A stretch of DNA of 64,000 nucleotides from Cyprinodon diabolis (Eukaryota > Chordata > Actinopteri > Cyprinodontiformes > Cyprinodontidae): positions 32,831,510 through 32,895,509 of the forward strand of contig CM060068.1 of assembly GCA_030533445.1 (NCBI GenBank). The letters run 5' to 3'. The notes beneath the pieces were generated by a model that saw only the letters and a program-made list of their open reading frames with translations, was not told where the DNA came from and did not search any database. Numbering within the stretch: the first letter of the stretch is position 1; each line of letters opens with the position of its first letter. The position numbers and the translations under genes were made by a program. Below are positions 1 to 10,431 of this stretch, in pieces.

Positions 1-104
1 GGGAGCTGTTGAACAGTTTTATTGACTTTATTGATCACACAGTGGAGAAAATCACTTGTTTCATCGGCTCAATAGTCAAAAGAAGGTGCCTAAAAGATAT
101 TATA

Positions 105-585
105 TCTTATTATGTAAATGGGCATTGAAATATACAGTTCTTGTACTGGGTATTAAATATAGATAAATTATTGCAAAGGGTAGTAAATAGTGATTGCACA
201 TTAGTTATTGCACAAGTTATTGCAGTTATAGTGTCGCGTTGAAGTCTTTCAAGTTTGATGGCAGCAGGGATGAATGACCTACGGTAGCGCTCCTTTTTAC
301 AAACAGGATGTAAAAGTCTTTCTCTATAGGAGCTACTCAGCTCCTTTACAGTCAGGGGGAGATAGGTGTTTTCCATGATGGATGTCAGCTTGGAAAACAG
401 CCACTTCCTCTATCAAATCCAGAGCGCAGCCCTGGACAGAAGTGGCCTTTCTCACCAGTTTGTTCAGTCTCTTTCTCTTTCACCTCTGGACTGGAGGTGC
501 CACTGTGAAGCCATCTACAAGAAAAGACAGAGCAGAGCAGACTGGACTTCCCAAGGAAGTTTAGCTCCTTCTTTGTTTGCAACAA
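105..585 (-). mobile_element. LINE reverse-transcriptase C-terminal remnant
   Basis: On the minus strand the frame at 376-110 includes the string RLLHPVCKKERYRRSF followed by IPAAIKL, the usual C-terminal tail of a large group of fish non-LTR retrotransposons (ending ...RYRRSFLPAAI.LYN). Upstream on the same strand (585-385) shifted frames keep pieces of the preceding region. It is broken by stops and shifts and is not functional. The clade (CR1/L2/Rex1-type) is not decided. Confidence 0.6.
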
Positions 586-589
586 GACA

Positions 590-885
590 CTAAGTCTGTT
601 GTGGAGAGTATGATCTCTTCCTCCATCATCAGCTGGGGTAACAGCATCAGAGCAAATTACCTTTAAAAGCTAAGCAAGTTATTAAATATGACCGGCTCTG
701 TTCTAGGAACTCCTAAAGAACCTATGGAAAGGATTTCACAAAGGTGAATTTTCCATAAGGTGAAGAAGATTATGAACAACACTGAGCATCTTCAGTCAGA
801 GGCTTCTTCAGATCTGGTATAAGACAGACCGATACAAAAGGTTCTTCCTGCATACAATACAGCTATCAACAGCTATAACAACTCG
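590..885 (+). mobile_element. LINE 3' remnant, opposite orientation to 105-585
   Basis: Translation of the plus strand with stops gives fragments such as SWGNSIRANY, GSVLGTPKEP and KVKKIMNNTEHLQSEASSDL, then a tail like DRPIQKVLPAYNTAI. These match the C-terminal thumb/tail region of the same general LINE group as the neighbour at 105-585, but on the other strand. Several in-frame stops show decay. The head-to-head placement suggests two independent insertions. Confidence 0.55.
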
Positions 886-1004
886 ATGAAAAAACGTTAC
901 GGCAACATTCCTAAAGGGATTAATAACTTTTTGTTTTATTAAATTCAGTTATACTTTCAGTTCATTTAAATTTGCAAACGACTGATCTTTTGCGTTCTCC
1001 TCAG

Positions 1005-1207
1005 CCAGGTGGGTCAGGTGTGCAGGCTTTCCCAGGAATCATCACTGCGCCGCTGCAGGACACCTGATGGCAAAATATGCAGCGGCAGGGGCGAATGTGA
1101 CTGTGGAATCTGTTTGTGTGAAGCAGCAGATCCAGGGAAGTTCTTTGGTCCTCGCTGCGAGTGCCATGACTGGGTCTGCTCTACTCATAATGGACTGATT
1201 TGCAATG
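1005..1207 (+). CDS. itgbl1: itgbl1 exon with I-EGF 1 (likely exon 2)
   Basis: Reads (Q)VGQVCRLSQES..LRRCR, then GECDCGICLCE..., CECHDWVC and LICN. It has 11 cysteines: three belong to the N-terminal lead-in and eight form I-EGF 1. The DPGKFFGPRC stretch is typical of the ITGBL1 first repeat. The acceptor is TCAG at 1001-1004; a second CAG at 1006-1008 would give an exon four bases shorter. The donor that keeps the frame with the next exon is GTGGGT at 1208 (phase 1). Four bases on, GTAAGC at 1212 looks stronger but would shift the frame. No methionine or signal peptide precedes it. Confidence 0.9.
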
Positions 1208-2029
1208 GTGGGTAAGCTTTTTTTAGTATTGTGTATTGCAAAAATATTCCTTATGTGAAGGTTTTTCCACATCTTGTCATTTTGTAACCATGAACTTCAA
1301 TGTGTTTGTGGGTTATATGTGATAGAAGAATGGTTGACATCCTCTGGCTCTGGAGATGTAGCGGCATACGATTTTAACGGAAAATCAATTACAAATACAG
1401 ATTTTTGGCGTGTGAAAGGAACATTTGCTCTAATTTCAACCACAGAATGACACCAAGGGTACCAGTAATTTTTATATTTGTAATATTTTAACATTATAAT
1501 ATTTTTAACGAGGTTAAAACCTATGTCAAATCTTCCCCAAATAGAAAGTTTATCCATTCCCTGAATTCACTAAAGAGTACATTTTTTCTTAAAAAGAAAA
1601 CAAAAACAGCAAAGTAATACGCTGTAGGAAAACATTTTCCTCCCTAAACAACTTTTATTTTGCTGGAGGTCAAAACTCCCTCCTTTGATTGTTCAGAAAC
1701 CTGGGGTAGACTAGCACAAAATAGTGTATAACTAACGGTTCAAGGGGTTAGGTACATGTAAAATGGACAGCACATATATTAACTCTGGAAGACATATCAA
1801 CAACTCAGGTACTGTGGGCTTATAGTTGTGTGCATCATAAATCTGGCCAAGTTGGTAAGAGCAAGGCATTGTTTTAAAATTAATTAAACAATGACAAAAA
1901 AAAAAACAGAACAAATCAAATAAACTAATAATAGCTCAGTTAAGATTTTAACTTCAACAGTCAAAGGCAGTTCTAAATAAATGGTTTTTTTTAACTTTGA
2001 CTTAATAGAACTCCGGCTTTTAGCACTTT

Positions 2030-3130
2030 TATAGTCTTCTGGGAGTTTCAGATAAGTGGAGCATAGGAACTAAATGCTGCTTCTCCATGTTTGGTTCTAG
2101 TTCTGGGTGTACAGAGTAGGTTTGAACTAGAAGAGCTGAGTGGTCAGGGAGGTTGATACACTGACAACAAATCTGTTATATATTAAGGTGCTGATCTATT
2201 CTGTGATTTATTGACAACGTAAAGACTTCAGAACCAGGCTGATGTGGTCTACTTTCAGCAGGGTTTCGGATCAGCTGCAGCTTTTTGGAAAAGCTATGAA
2301 GACACTGTTGCAGTTATCAACCATACAAAAGATAAATGCATGAATGAGTTTTAACATTAGTCCTTTAACCCTGGAAATGTTCTTCTGGTGATTGTCAGGG
2401 TTGGGTGGAAGTTGGTTGAGGACCCAAATGCAGAGAAGAGGAGGCAGAGATGAGTTACTTCAGATTTATTTGATGTGGTAGCGACAGAAAAATAAATCCA
2501 ATCAAAGACAGGCAGGGAAATCAAGAACCAAAACAATGAGACACTCAGGAGGAACAATTCAATTCAATTCAGCAGATGTGGATAGAAGCAACTAGAAGAC
2601 TGGCACAAGGGGGAAACAGAGAGTAACTCAGAAATGAGAAAGAAACCAATGACCAAGAAAACACAAAAACACAAAATCAAAGTGCAACTGAAAACTCAAA
2701 AAGAAACCCAAAAAGCAGTCCACAAATGGCAGAATCATGACAGCGATATGAAGCTGAATTAGTAACTGATCTTATTATTCCTCTGAAGCTTCAGGTCTGA
2801 GTCTATCATGACACCAAACTTTCGGCAATGATCAGTGATTTCCGGCTGTAGTAGCTGATGCTGTGAGCTAGCTGTGGATCTCTCCATCTTTGTTCCAAAG
2901 ATTATTTCCTCAGTTTTGGTTTTATTCAGTTGGAGATCATTATGGCACGTAACGATTATGGCACACATGTTAATCTGTTCTAAGCATCTAGCCAATGCTC
3001 TGATGGGTTCATCTCGTGGTATTGGAATGTAAAGCTGTCTGCATAGTTATATTATGAGATCGTTGATGTTTTTTCTTCAGCAGGGACTTGAATCTTTGGT
3101 TGAATGGCTTGTGTAATTCTGTCAGAGGTT
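2030..3130 (-). mobile_element. LINE 3' region with reverse-transcriptase fragment, interrupted by a nested repeat
   Basis: The minus-strand frame 2995-2759 contains NDLQLNKTKTEEIIFGTKMERS and DHCRKFGVMIDSDL, separated by a short stretch. These are recognisable as the LQLN..KTE...G and LGV..DSDL motifs near the C-terminal end of the reverse-transcriptase domain of jockey/CR1/L2-type LINEs. The adjacent 2030-2392 resembles the non-coding 3' part of the same type of element. The two parts are separated by the unit at 2393-2742. Stops and missing parts make it a relic. Confidence 0.55.
2393..2742 (-). mobile_element. 350-bp repeat bounded by TGTCA...TGACA, possibly a solo LTR or non-autonomous element
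   Basis: It starts TGTCAGGG and ends CATGACA, so the ends are inverted, and it is flanked by near-identical five-base words (GTGAT at 2388-2392, GCGAT at 2743-2747), as expected of a target duplication. On the minus strand it runs from TGTCATGATTC to a pyrimidine-rich end with AATAAATC. TG...CA ends and a 5-bp duplication fit a solo LTR, but no primer-binding site or coding part is present, so a DNA element is not excluded. Related blocks appear at 22085-22642 and 51435-51861. Confidence 0.5.
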
Positions 3131-4059
3131 GTACAACACATCAAAGTTAGACTGAGGTTCACCTCCTGAAGGACAAAAACCATAAAAACACAGCTGAAAT
3201 TTGATTATTTAGTTCAAAATGTTTATGTCTTAGATTGTAAAGTCAAGAAGATGAGATAAGCGAGTGTGTAGAAAGACTTGAGAATTAATTTTTTTTTCAA
3301 ACAACCATGAGCAAGAATTTCAGTATTTTCATACAATTAAAGCTGCATCCTGAACTCTTTTTTTCCTTCACTCTATAACTATTTATTGCTTTATGTTAGC
3401 ACATAGCATAATATCTTAGAAATTGCATAAAAGTAATCTGACATGTTAAAGGGATGTGAACAATTGACAAAGCAAAGTATGGAAAATACTTTAGAATGGT
3501 TGCTTTACAGATTCATATCGTCTGAATGATACTCCGAAGATCCACGTGGCTCAACATCTGTTTCTACTTGGATGTGGATTTTAGTTTGGGGTCAGTAAGT
3601 GCTGCAACAGATATCCTCAATGTGGGTCAGGTCAGAGCTGTTTGGCAGGTGTAGTCTTCAGCTGATGTTTAACATGAGCTTTGTCCAGCTGCTAGAAAGA
3701 TGAAGGCATTTTTCCTGCTGTCTATAAACTTCCTTTCAAAATAAAAAATTATGTCACATATGTTTTAATGTGTAAAAATACAAGTTTGCGTTAGGTTATT
3801 GAGGCTAAACGTGGATGGATGTCTTACTGTAAGCCAGAAAGGACCAGTATTTGACAGCTAAGATTGGCATGAAGGAGTTCTAAGAAAGTCATTACTACTG
3901 TAATATGCTGATGACCTGCTAATAAACATTATGATGTTTTGGGTTTTCTTGGCAGGCACTAACAGAACTATTTTTACAAGTCATCTACAAGAATTTCCCA
4001 GTATGTTAAGGTGAAACTGAATAGTGGTTGTTTGGACAGTGTGCAGTTTATGGTACATA

Positions 4060-5307
4060 CACTATATTGCCAAAAGTATTTGCTCACCCATCCAAATTAT
4101 TGGAATCAGGTGTTCCAATCACTTCCATGGCCACAGGTGTATAAATTCAAGCACCTAGGCATGCAGACTGTTTTTACAAACATTTGTGAAAGAATGGGTC
4201 GCTCTCAGGAGCTCAGTGAATTCCAGCGTGGAACTGTGATAGGATGCCACCTGTGCAACAAATCCAGTCGTGAAATTTCCTCGCTCCTAAATATTCCACA
4301 GTCAACTGTCAGCTGTATTATAAGAAAATGGAAGTGTTTGGGAACGACAGCAACTCAGCCACGAAGTGGTAGGCCACGTAAACTGACGGAGCGGGGTCAG
4401 CGGATGCTGAAGCGCATAGTGCGAAGAGGTCGCCAACTTTCTGCAGAGTCAATCACTACAGACCTCCAAACTTCATGTGGCCTTCAGATTAGCTCAAGAA
4501 CAGTGCGCAGAGAGCTTCATGGAATGGGTTTCCATGGTCGAGCAGCTGCATCCAAGCCATACATAACCAAGTGCAATGCAAAGCGTCGGATGCGGTGGTG
4601 TAAAGCACGCCGCCACTGGACTCTAGAGCAGTGGAGACGCGTTCTCTGGAGTGACTAATCGCGCTTCTCCATCTGGCAATCTGATGGACGGGTCTGGGTT
4701 TGGCGGTTGCCAGGAGAACGGTACTTGTCTGACTGCATTGTGCCAAGTGTAAAGTTTGGTGGAGGGGGGATTATGGTGTGGGGTTGTTTTTCAGGAGCTG
4801 GGCTTGGCCCCTTAGTTCCAGTGAAAGGAACTCTGAATGCTTCAGCATACCAAGACATTTTGGACAATTCCATGCTCCCAACTTTGTGGGAACAGTTTGG
4901 AGCTGGCCCCTTCCTCTTCCAACATGACTGTGCACCAGTGCACAAAGCAAGGTCCATAAAGACATGGATGACAGAGTCTGGTGTGGATGAACTTGACTGG
5001 CCTGCACAGAGTCCTGACCTCAACCCGATAGAACACCTTTGGGATGAATTAGAGCGGAGACTGAGAGCCAGGCCTTCTCGTCCAACATCAGTGTGCGACC
5101 TCACAAATGCGCTTCTGGAAGAATGGTCAAAAATTCCCATAAACACACTCCTAAACCTTGTGGACAGCCTTCCCAGAAGAGTTGAAGCTGTTCTAGCTGC
5201 AAAGGGTGGACCGACGTCATATTGAACCCTATGGATTAGGAACGGGATGTCACTTAAGCTCATATGTGAGTCAAGGCAGGTGAGCAAATACTTTTGGCAA
5301 TATAGTG
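4060..5307 (+). mobile_element. Tc1-like DNA transposon, nearly intact
   Basis: The element starts CACTATATTGCC and ends GGCAATATAGTG; the terminal inverted repeats match perfectly over 29 bases, and each side is flanked by the TA expected for Tc1/mariner (4058-4059 and 5308-5309). The 1,248-bp unit contains one transposase frame running through almost its whole length, broken by one stop. Perfect repeats and a frame with a single lesion indicate a fairly recent insertion. It lies in the same orientation as itgbl1 inside the large intron. Confidence 0.9.
4194..5225 (+). pseudogene. Tc1-family transposase with one in-frame stop
   Basis: From the ATG at 4194 (MGRSQELSEFQRG) one frame runs to TGA at 5223-5225, 343 codon positions, close to the usual 340 of Tc1 transposases. 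The N-terminal half has paired helix-turn-helix regions and the GRPRKL AT-hook-like motif. The DDE catalytic part is visible: D just before the break (WSD), D in FQHDCAPVH and E in DLNPIEHLW, with 34 residues between the last two (DD34E). The only lesion is TAA at 4656-4658, where family members have glutamate (GAA or GAG), directly after the first catalytic aspartate. As it stands no full-length enzyme can be made. Confidence 0.9.
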
Positions 5308-5419
5308 TACATCAAAAGATTTAATGCGCCAATTCAGCTGGTCAATAAAAAAATTGTGTCCCTTATTTCGAGTTCAGTCTACCTGGACTTTAAAAACGTT
5401 TTATCCCTTTTTTTTCCTT

Positions 5420-6150
5420 TTTTTTTTTTGTTTTCTTGATCAAGACAAAGTCGTAAGGGAAACAGTATCAGCAGAGACTCCCAGACCTTCCTCTCCTAAA
5501 ACACTTCTAGTTCTGCTAGGGAAAGCCTGAGGCATTTCCAGGTCAGCCAAGAACCTATACCCAGGTTACCTAGGGAATGGACTAGGACAAGAGAAATCTC
5601 ATTTCAGCCACTTATCTTTGGGATCTAGTTCTTTCGGTCATGATCCAGATTTCATGACCAAGGCTGAGAACATGGGTATATTAAGAGCTTTGTCTTTTGC
5701 CTCAGCTTTCTCTTCACCACAACAGGTCAGTGCAGCATCTGCATTATAGCAGTAGCCGATTTGTCAGATTCTATCTCAGGCTTCATTCTCCCCTTACTCA
5801 TGAACAGGACCAACAGGTTTACTTGAACTCCTCCACATGAGGCAGGAACTCTCTTCTGGCTGAAGGGGGTAAGCCAACTTTTTTCGAACCAAGAAGCATG
5901 GCCCCAGACTTGGAGGAGTTGAATATGTATACTGGTTGCTTCACACTTTAAATTGCCCCAGTGTCCCTTCTTGAACTGGCAGCTTAACGTGGTGAAGAGG
6001 TTTCAGTGCTTGAATGATCCCAGAGGCCATTTTATCAAGGGCTTAAATGGATCTCATCAACCTGGTTGACATGCCTTCCCAGGTGGAAGCAGAGACTGGA
6101 TGATTAGGGTAAAGGTTTCCCTCCCATAACAACAGAGATACAGGGATGTG
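5420..6150 (-). mobile_element. Rex3/RTE-like LINE reverse-transcriptase remnant
   Basis: The plus strand at about 5630-5960 is recognisable as the reverse complement of the fish RTE/Rex3 reverse-transcriptase C-terminal region: on the minus strand it would encode a degraded form of the EEFKYLG / F.SEGR..EIDRRIG / A..R segment. No long open frame remains. The recognition comes from nucleotide-level similarity to a widespread fish repeat as I recall it, not from an alignment. Confidence 0.55.
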
Positions 6151-6159
6151 TTCCAACTT

Positions 6160-6275
6160 CCATCAAGTGGTAAGTCCCCAGTCTTGCAAAAAGGAAGCCT
6201 GGGTTCGTATCCCAGCTGGGGGGAATGAGATGCCAGTGTGAGTCCTTAGGCAAGAACCTTAACGCTGATGCCTCC
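6160..6275 (+). repeat. tRNA-type SINE fragment
   Basis: It has a tRNA-like head: AAGTGGTAAG resembles an A box and GGGTTCGTATCCC (6201-6213) is a good polymerase III B box. A body follows with the AGTCCTTAGGCAAGAACCTTAAC stretch shared in part with the next SINE. No poly-A end is left; it seems to be cut by the following copy. Confidence 0.55.
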
Positions 6276-6285
6276 TTGGGGGAGT

Positions 6286-6528
6286 GGCGGCCTAGTGGTT
6301 AGGGTATTGCGCTTGGAATCCTGAAGTTCTGAGTTTGAGCCCCACTCCCATGATTGCCACTCTGGTTCCCTGAGCAAGAACCTTAACACCACACTGCTTC
6401 CCGGGCGCCACACAATGGCAGTTCATTGCTCCCCAAGGGTATGGGTTAAATGCAGAGAGTTAATTTCATTGCTCTGTGCAATATGACAGTGTAATGACAA
6501 TCTAATGCTAGAAAAAAAAAAAAAAAAA
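6286..6528 (+). repeat. tRNA-derived SINE with A tail
   Basis: A box region GCGGCCTAGTGG near 6288, a degenerate B box (AGTTTGAGCCCC, about 6332-6343), a body with CCCTGAGCAAGAACCTTAAC and GGGTTAAATGCAGAG, and a 17-base A run at 6512-6528. This is the common fish tRNA-derived SINE layout, with an intact head, body and tail of about 240 bp. Confidence 0.7.
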
Positions 6529-6720
6529 CTTGGATTGTGTTAAGTCATTCACACTGGATGGTTAAAAGTGTAATTGGCACATTTAATATCAGGCCGCAAC
6601 ATCTCAATTTAGAGGCAAGTTTGCTTGGAGTAATATCTATGTTTTTAAAGGATGCCAAAAACTAATTCCATATTTCGATCAGGTTTTTCATTTAGAGAGC
6701 AGAAATCATGGTTCTATCAG

Positions 6721-6721
<1 letters not shown>

Positions 6722-6752
<31 letters not shown>
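6722..6752. repeat. (TA)n microsatellite
   Basis: About 15 alternating TA units in otherwise unremarkable intron sequence. A predicted open frame across it is an artefact of the repeat. Confidence 0.9.
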
Positions 6753-6755
<3 letters not shown>

Positions 6756-7269
6756 AATGTGAGACAGGTATTTGTGCTCTCGGCAGTGTTTCTTTTACTG
6801 TGGAGCTCTTCTATAAGTACTGTCTTTATTCTTACTGTTCTATTACTGAAACTGTTACTAATAGTGAGGCCTTTAGTGTTACAGAAGATGTTTTGGGTTC
6901 TATTGTGACCTCTTACATGGATTGTCAGTACACTCTTAGAAGTATCTCCTGTGGGTTGGCTAATTAGAGTTGAGTCACAGAAGTTTCAAGGATTTAGAAA
7001 TAGTTGTGTAACTCTTTTCATACTAACAGATGTCAGTGTAAATATTTTCACTTCTTTTTAGATACTGGGCATTTAGCATTTGCAGCTACTGTATAGGTTT
7101 CTCTTTAAAGTATTTCAACCCTCTTTATGTTGTTGGACAGGTTCTGTTTAAATTACTTTTTGGTTATACTGCAGTGGATATAATAAGATCTGAGTCAGTG
7201 AGATCTCACATATTTCCACGTTTGCTGTTAACAAATAGCATGTTCTGTTTAGAGTTTTGTCATGAGTGT

Positions 7270-8040
7270 CATAATGGGCTTTAAAGATCTGACTCACATG
7301 CAGAAAACCACTCAGGGACCAAAAGTAAAAGTTAACTGGTTTATTGAGGGTTAGCAAAACACAGATGGAGAGAGATATTCTGCTGGGTAATACTGTTGGA
7401 CCTCAGCGGGCTGGTGAACCGGAACCAGAAACTGTTTTGGGGAGATCACAATGATCAGTTCACAAACCGTGGGAAAAAAGACAGAGGCCAGTATGTTGCT
7501 TGAGAGGCAATCACGTTTTGGGGGGCTCTTGGTTATTCATTGGATCCAATTTGTGGTGTTAAATCCAGAGAAGAGTGAACTTGTTGAAGAGCGGACAGGC
7601 AGACTAACGTTGGACCCAGAGGAGTAAAGGAGCGGACTGTCACTTGGTTTTCCAGAAGTGGACTTGAACGGATCATGTGGAGGTTTTCCCCTTGCTCAGT
7701 GTGTCTCAGTTTTTTCCTTCCAGGGGGGATAGAAGGTCCAGGCTTATCCACTGATACAGGAAGGCTTCCTGCCGAAGAACAAAGACAGAGCAAGTTTAGA
7801 CTCAGAGAGACAAGGCTAAGGTTAGACTCTGCTAATCTCAGTTTGGCTAGAGTACCCAATCCTGGCAAGCACTCTGGCGTCAAGGTAGTGACAGCCCACT
7901 GCTCAAATACTCCTCTGGTAAAGACCCAACGAGCTGCAGGTGTGCAAGGAGGCCCAACGGTCGGGCACATCAGGGCACCATCTGGTCGTGGAGAGAAGAA
8001 AAACACAAAAACAACCACACAAACTGGATTCCTAACAACG
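7270..8040 (-). repeat. Unclassified dispersed-type repeat block
   Basis: The block opens with CTCACATGCAGAAAACCACTCAG and AACTGGTTTATTGAGG, the reverse complement of an AATAAACC-type end followed by a pyrimidine-rich terminus. This layout is shared with 2393-2742, 20650-21190 and 28545-28930. It is richer in G+C than the surrounding intron and has open frames on both strands (8018-7533 minus, 7675-8124 plus), neither resembling a known family. I treat it as a non-autonomous repeat, not a gene. Confidence 0.35.
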
Positions 8041-9284
8041 AGTTTAGCAAATATAATTAAGGTAATAGATTTGTGTTCTGATCATATATTGGGTTACTCT
8101 GAAAATACTTTCATTTTCTGTTAGTTTTGAAACTACTGGGTCTATAACAAAAATGGTAGCTTATCTTTGATTATTGAATGATCACTGTCATTCAATACCT
8201 TGACGGTTATATAATTAACTTCTTTAATGCCTATTGGTTCAAATATACAACAAATATTAAACAAACAACCAAGGTAGTATGTTAATTTCCCCAATGCTAA
8301 ATATTACATATTTAGACCTTTAACCTTTGGCAAGCACTTGTTTCTGGTATAACTGGTTCCTGGTTGTGTATGCATTATTGACTGACCATTGCTACAAACT
8401 TGCAACATACCTACATTTCTATTAGGCCATATTTTGTGAAATAGTCTAAGTAACAATCTTGATTTGTTAACCAAGATTAAAAAAAACACACCCATTTTTT
8501 AGATTTGTGTATATAAATGAAGGTTTCTACGGGTTAATACTTCCTTTACTTTGTGTTGATATATGTTTAGTAATTTTCTCATTTTGAACTGAACAACTGA
8601 TTTAAAGCACTGCCTTTTTGGCCAGATTAGTAGATGGCCTTGGCAAGGGTGAATGGCTGTTGTTTTCAATGGTTTCTTTATAGTCTTTCCTTCTTCCTGT
8701 GGAATTTAAAATAACTACAGTTGACAGGAACGCTGATACTATCTAATTTAATAAGAAAGAAAGGAAAACCACTACAGGCTATTGCAAAGCTGTGAGCTAA
8801 TATGGCAAATGCCTTTTACAAGCTTTGAGTCAAAAGCTTACCATTTATCTTTTCTTTTTTTTTTTTTCTGCCTGCAAAATGTTTTGGTCTCCTTGAGACT
8901 AATGCTGTCACAGCCACGCATAGAACTGTTTTGGATGATTTTTTTTAGGTCAATTTTGGTTTTATTTGGTTTTATTACATTGTTTATTATATTATACAGC
9001 AAACAGTATACATAAATATACACTTGACAAAAATATAAACGCACAAAAAGCGACAAAAATGTAAACAGTTTTGGTTTTGCTGCCATTTTTTATGGGATGA
9101 ACTCAAAGTTCTCAAACATTTTCCACTTATTCAATATAACCATTTCCAAATATTTTTCACAACCCAGTCTAAATCTGTGATAGTAAACCCTTTTCCTTTG
9201 CTGAGATAATCCATCCCACTGCACAGGTGTGCCATATTAAGATTCCGATCAGACACCCTGATTAGTGCACAGGTGTGCCTTAAG

Positions 9285-9610
9285 TCCAATTTATACTTCG
9301 GATGCATTTTTAAAAACCGAGGATTAATAACAACAATGGATAACCATGACGAAAGCTTGATCTAGGAAGTTCGGAAGTACAACCACTTGTGCGATGACTC
9401 AGACATGTTGTTTTAGAAAATAAACACTCCCGCCGGTGCCACCGAAGAATTTATTGTGAGTTCTCAAATAGGCTCCTTTTTTCCTTTGCATGAAACTGCT
9501 GTGTTTCCCTAGAAATTCCAGACCGGCATTGCAGAAGCATACCAGCAAAACTGGTTCGCGACCAGACGCAAGCGATATTTGATGTGTGCGGTTGCAGATA
9601 TATAATTAGA
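9285..9610. mobile_element. Possible MITE inserted inside the Tc1 remnant
   Basis: The Tc1-like sequence is continuous up to CAGGTGTGCCTTA (9270-9282) and resumes near ACAAATGAAAGGTGCAG (9616). The intervening 330 bases begin AGTCCAATTTATAC, and the other end, read on the opposite strand, begins AGTCTAATTATATA, a weak inverted pair. That suggests a small inserted element, perhaps Harbinger-like, but the ends are imperfect and no clear target duplication is seen. Confidence 0.35.
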
Positions 9611-9726
9611 CTGCCCACAAATGAAAGGTGCAGTTTTATCGCACACCACAATGCCACAGATGTCGCAAGATTTAAGGAAGCGTGCAATTGCTTACAGCAG
9701 GAATGTAAACCAGAGCTGTTGCTTGT

Positions 9727-10431
9727 GTGTTGCATGTTCAGTTCTCTACCCTAAGCCGTTCGCATAGGCATTTCAGTAAATTTGGCAGTACATCCAACCA
9801 GACTCATAACCGCAGAACACGTGTAACCACACCAGCCCAGGACCTCCACATCCAACATGGTCACCTCCAAGGTCGTCCGAGACCAGCCACTTGGACTTGG
9901 CTGCTGAAAACTTTCGGTTCACATAACCAAATAGTTTCTCCACAAACTCTTAGAAACCATCTCAGGGAAGCTCATCTGCATGCTCGTCACCCTCATCTGG
10001 ATCTCCACCTGACTCCAATTCTTCGTACTAATCAATTTGAGTGTGCAAATACTCACATTGGCTGGCATCTGGAGCATATGAGAGGTGTTCTCTTCACAGA
10101 TGAATCCCAGTTTACACTGTTCAGGGCAGTTGGCAGACAGTGGATGTGGCATCGTGTGGGTGAGCAGTTTTCTGATGTCAATTTTGTGGTTGTAGTGGCC
10201 CACAAAATTGACACCATAATGGTTGCGGTGGGGTCATGGTATGGGCAGAACACAAGTGCCATTTATGAATGGAGTTTTAAATGCACAGAGATAAACCAAT
10301 TTTTGTACCATACATCCCAGATCATCACCTCCTGTTGCAGCTGGATAACACATACCCCCATGTTGCAAGGATCTGTACACAATTCTAATAAGCTGAAAAC
10401 GTCACAGTTCTTGCATCGCAGGCATACTTAA
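9727..10431 (+). pseudogene. Degraded Tc1-family transposase
   Basis: The 234-codon frame contains NRRTRVTTPAQDLHIQ, LRNHLREAHLHARHP and RGVLFTDESQFTLF, standard blocks of a Tc1-like transposase (second helix-turn-helix region and first catalytic aspartate in FTDES). After VVVVAHKIDTIMVAVGSW the frame departs from the family. Later blocks survive only as nucleotide similarity (for example LQLDNTHTPMLQGSVHN in shifted form near 10340-10390), and the final catalytic glutamate region is altered near 10440. Several frame changes and stops make it inactive. It is unrelated in sequence to the transposase at 4194-5225. Confidence 0.75.

Larger units (their letters stand above)
1..1004 (+). other. 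itgbl1 intron upstream of the first visible exon (3' part)
   Basis: This is intronic because the exon at 1005 opens with an acceptor (pyrimidine-rich stretch before TCAG at 1001-1004) and contains no start codon or signal peptide in its frame. Most of it is occupied by two old LINE 3' pieces in opposite orientation, listed separately; 880-1004 is AT-rich sequence leading into the acceptor. Confidence 0.75.

Noticed and set aside
1009..1215. Start of the gene at 1009 with GTG as first codon
   Set aside because: The frame is entered through a splice acceptor; the protein would lack the signal peptide a secreted cysteine-rich protein needs, and the exon ends at a donor before the TAA.
4655..5287. 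Minus-strand frame of 210 codons across the Tc1 element
   Set aside because: It is the shadow of the transposase on the other strand; the plus frame contains the DDE motifs.
6286..6345. A functional tRNA gene at the head of the SINE
   Set aside because: A- and B-box-like words are present, but no cloverleaf can be drawn and the body and A tail of a SINE follow.
7533..8124. Overlapping frames of 149 and 161 codons on opposite strands
   Set aside because: They lie in a repeat-like block, mirror one another in composition, and contain no recognisable domain; no splice or start context supports either.
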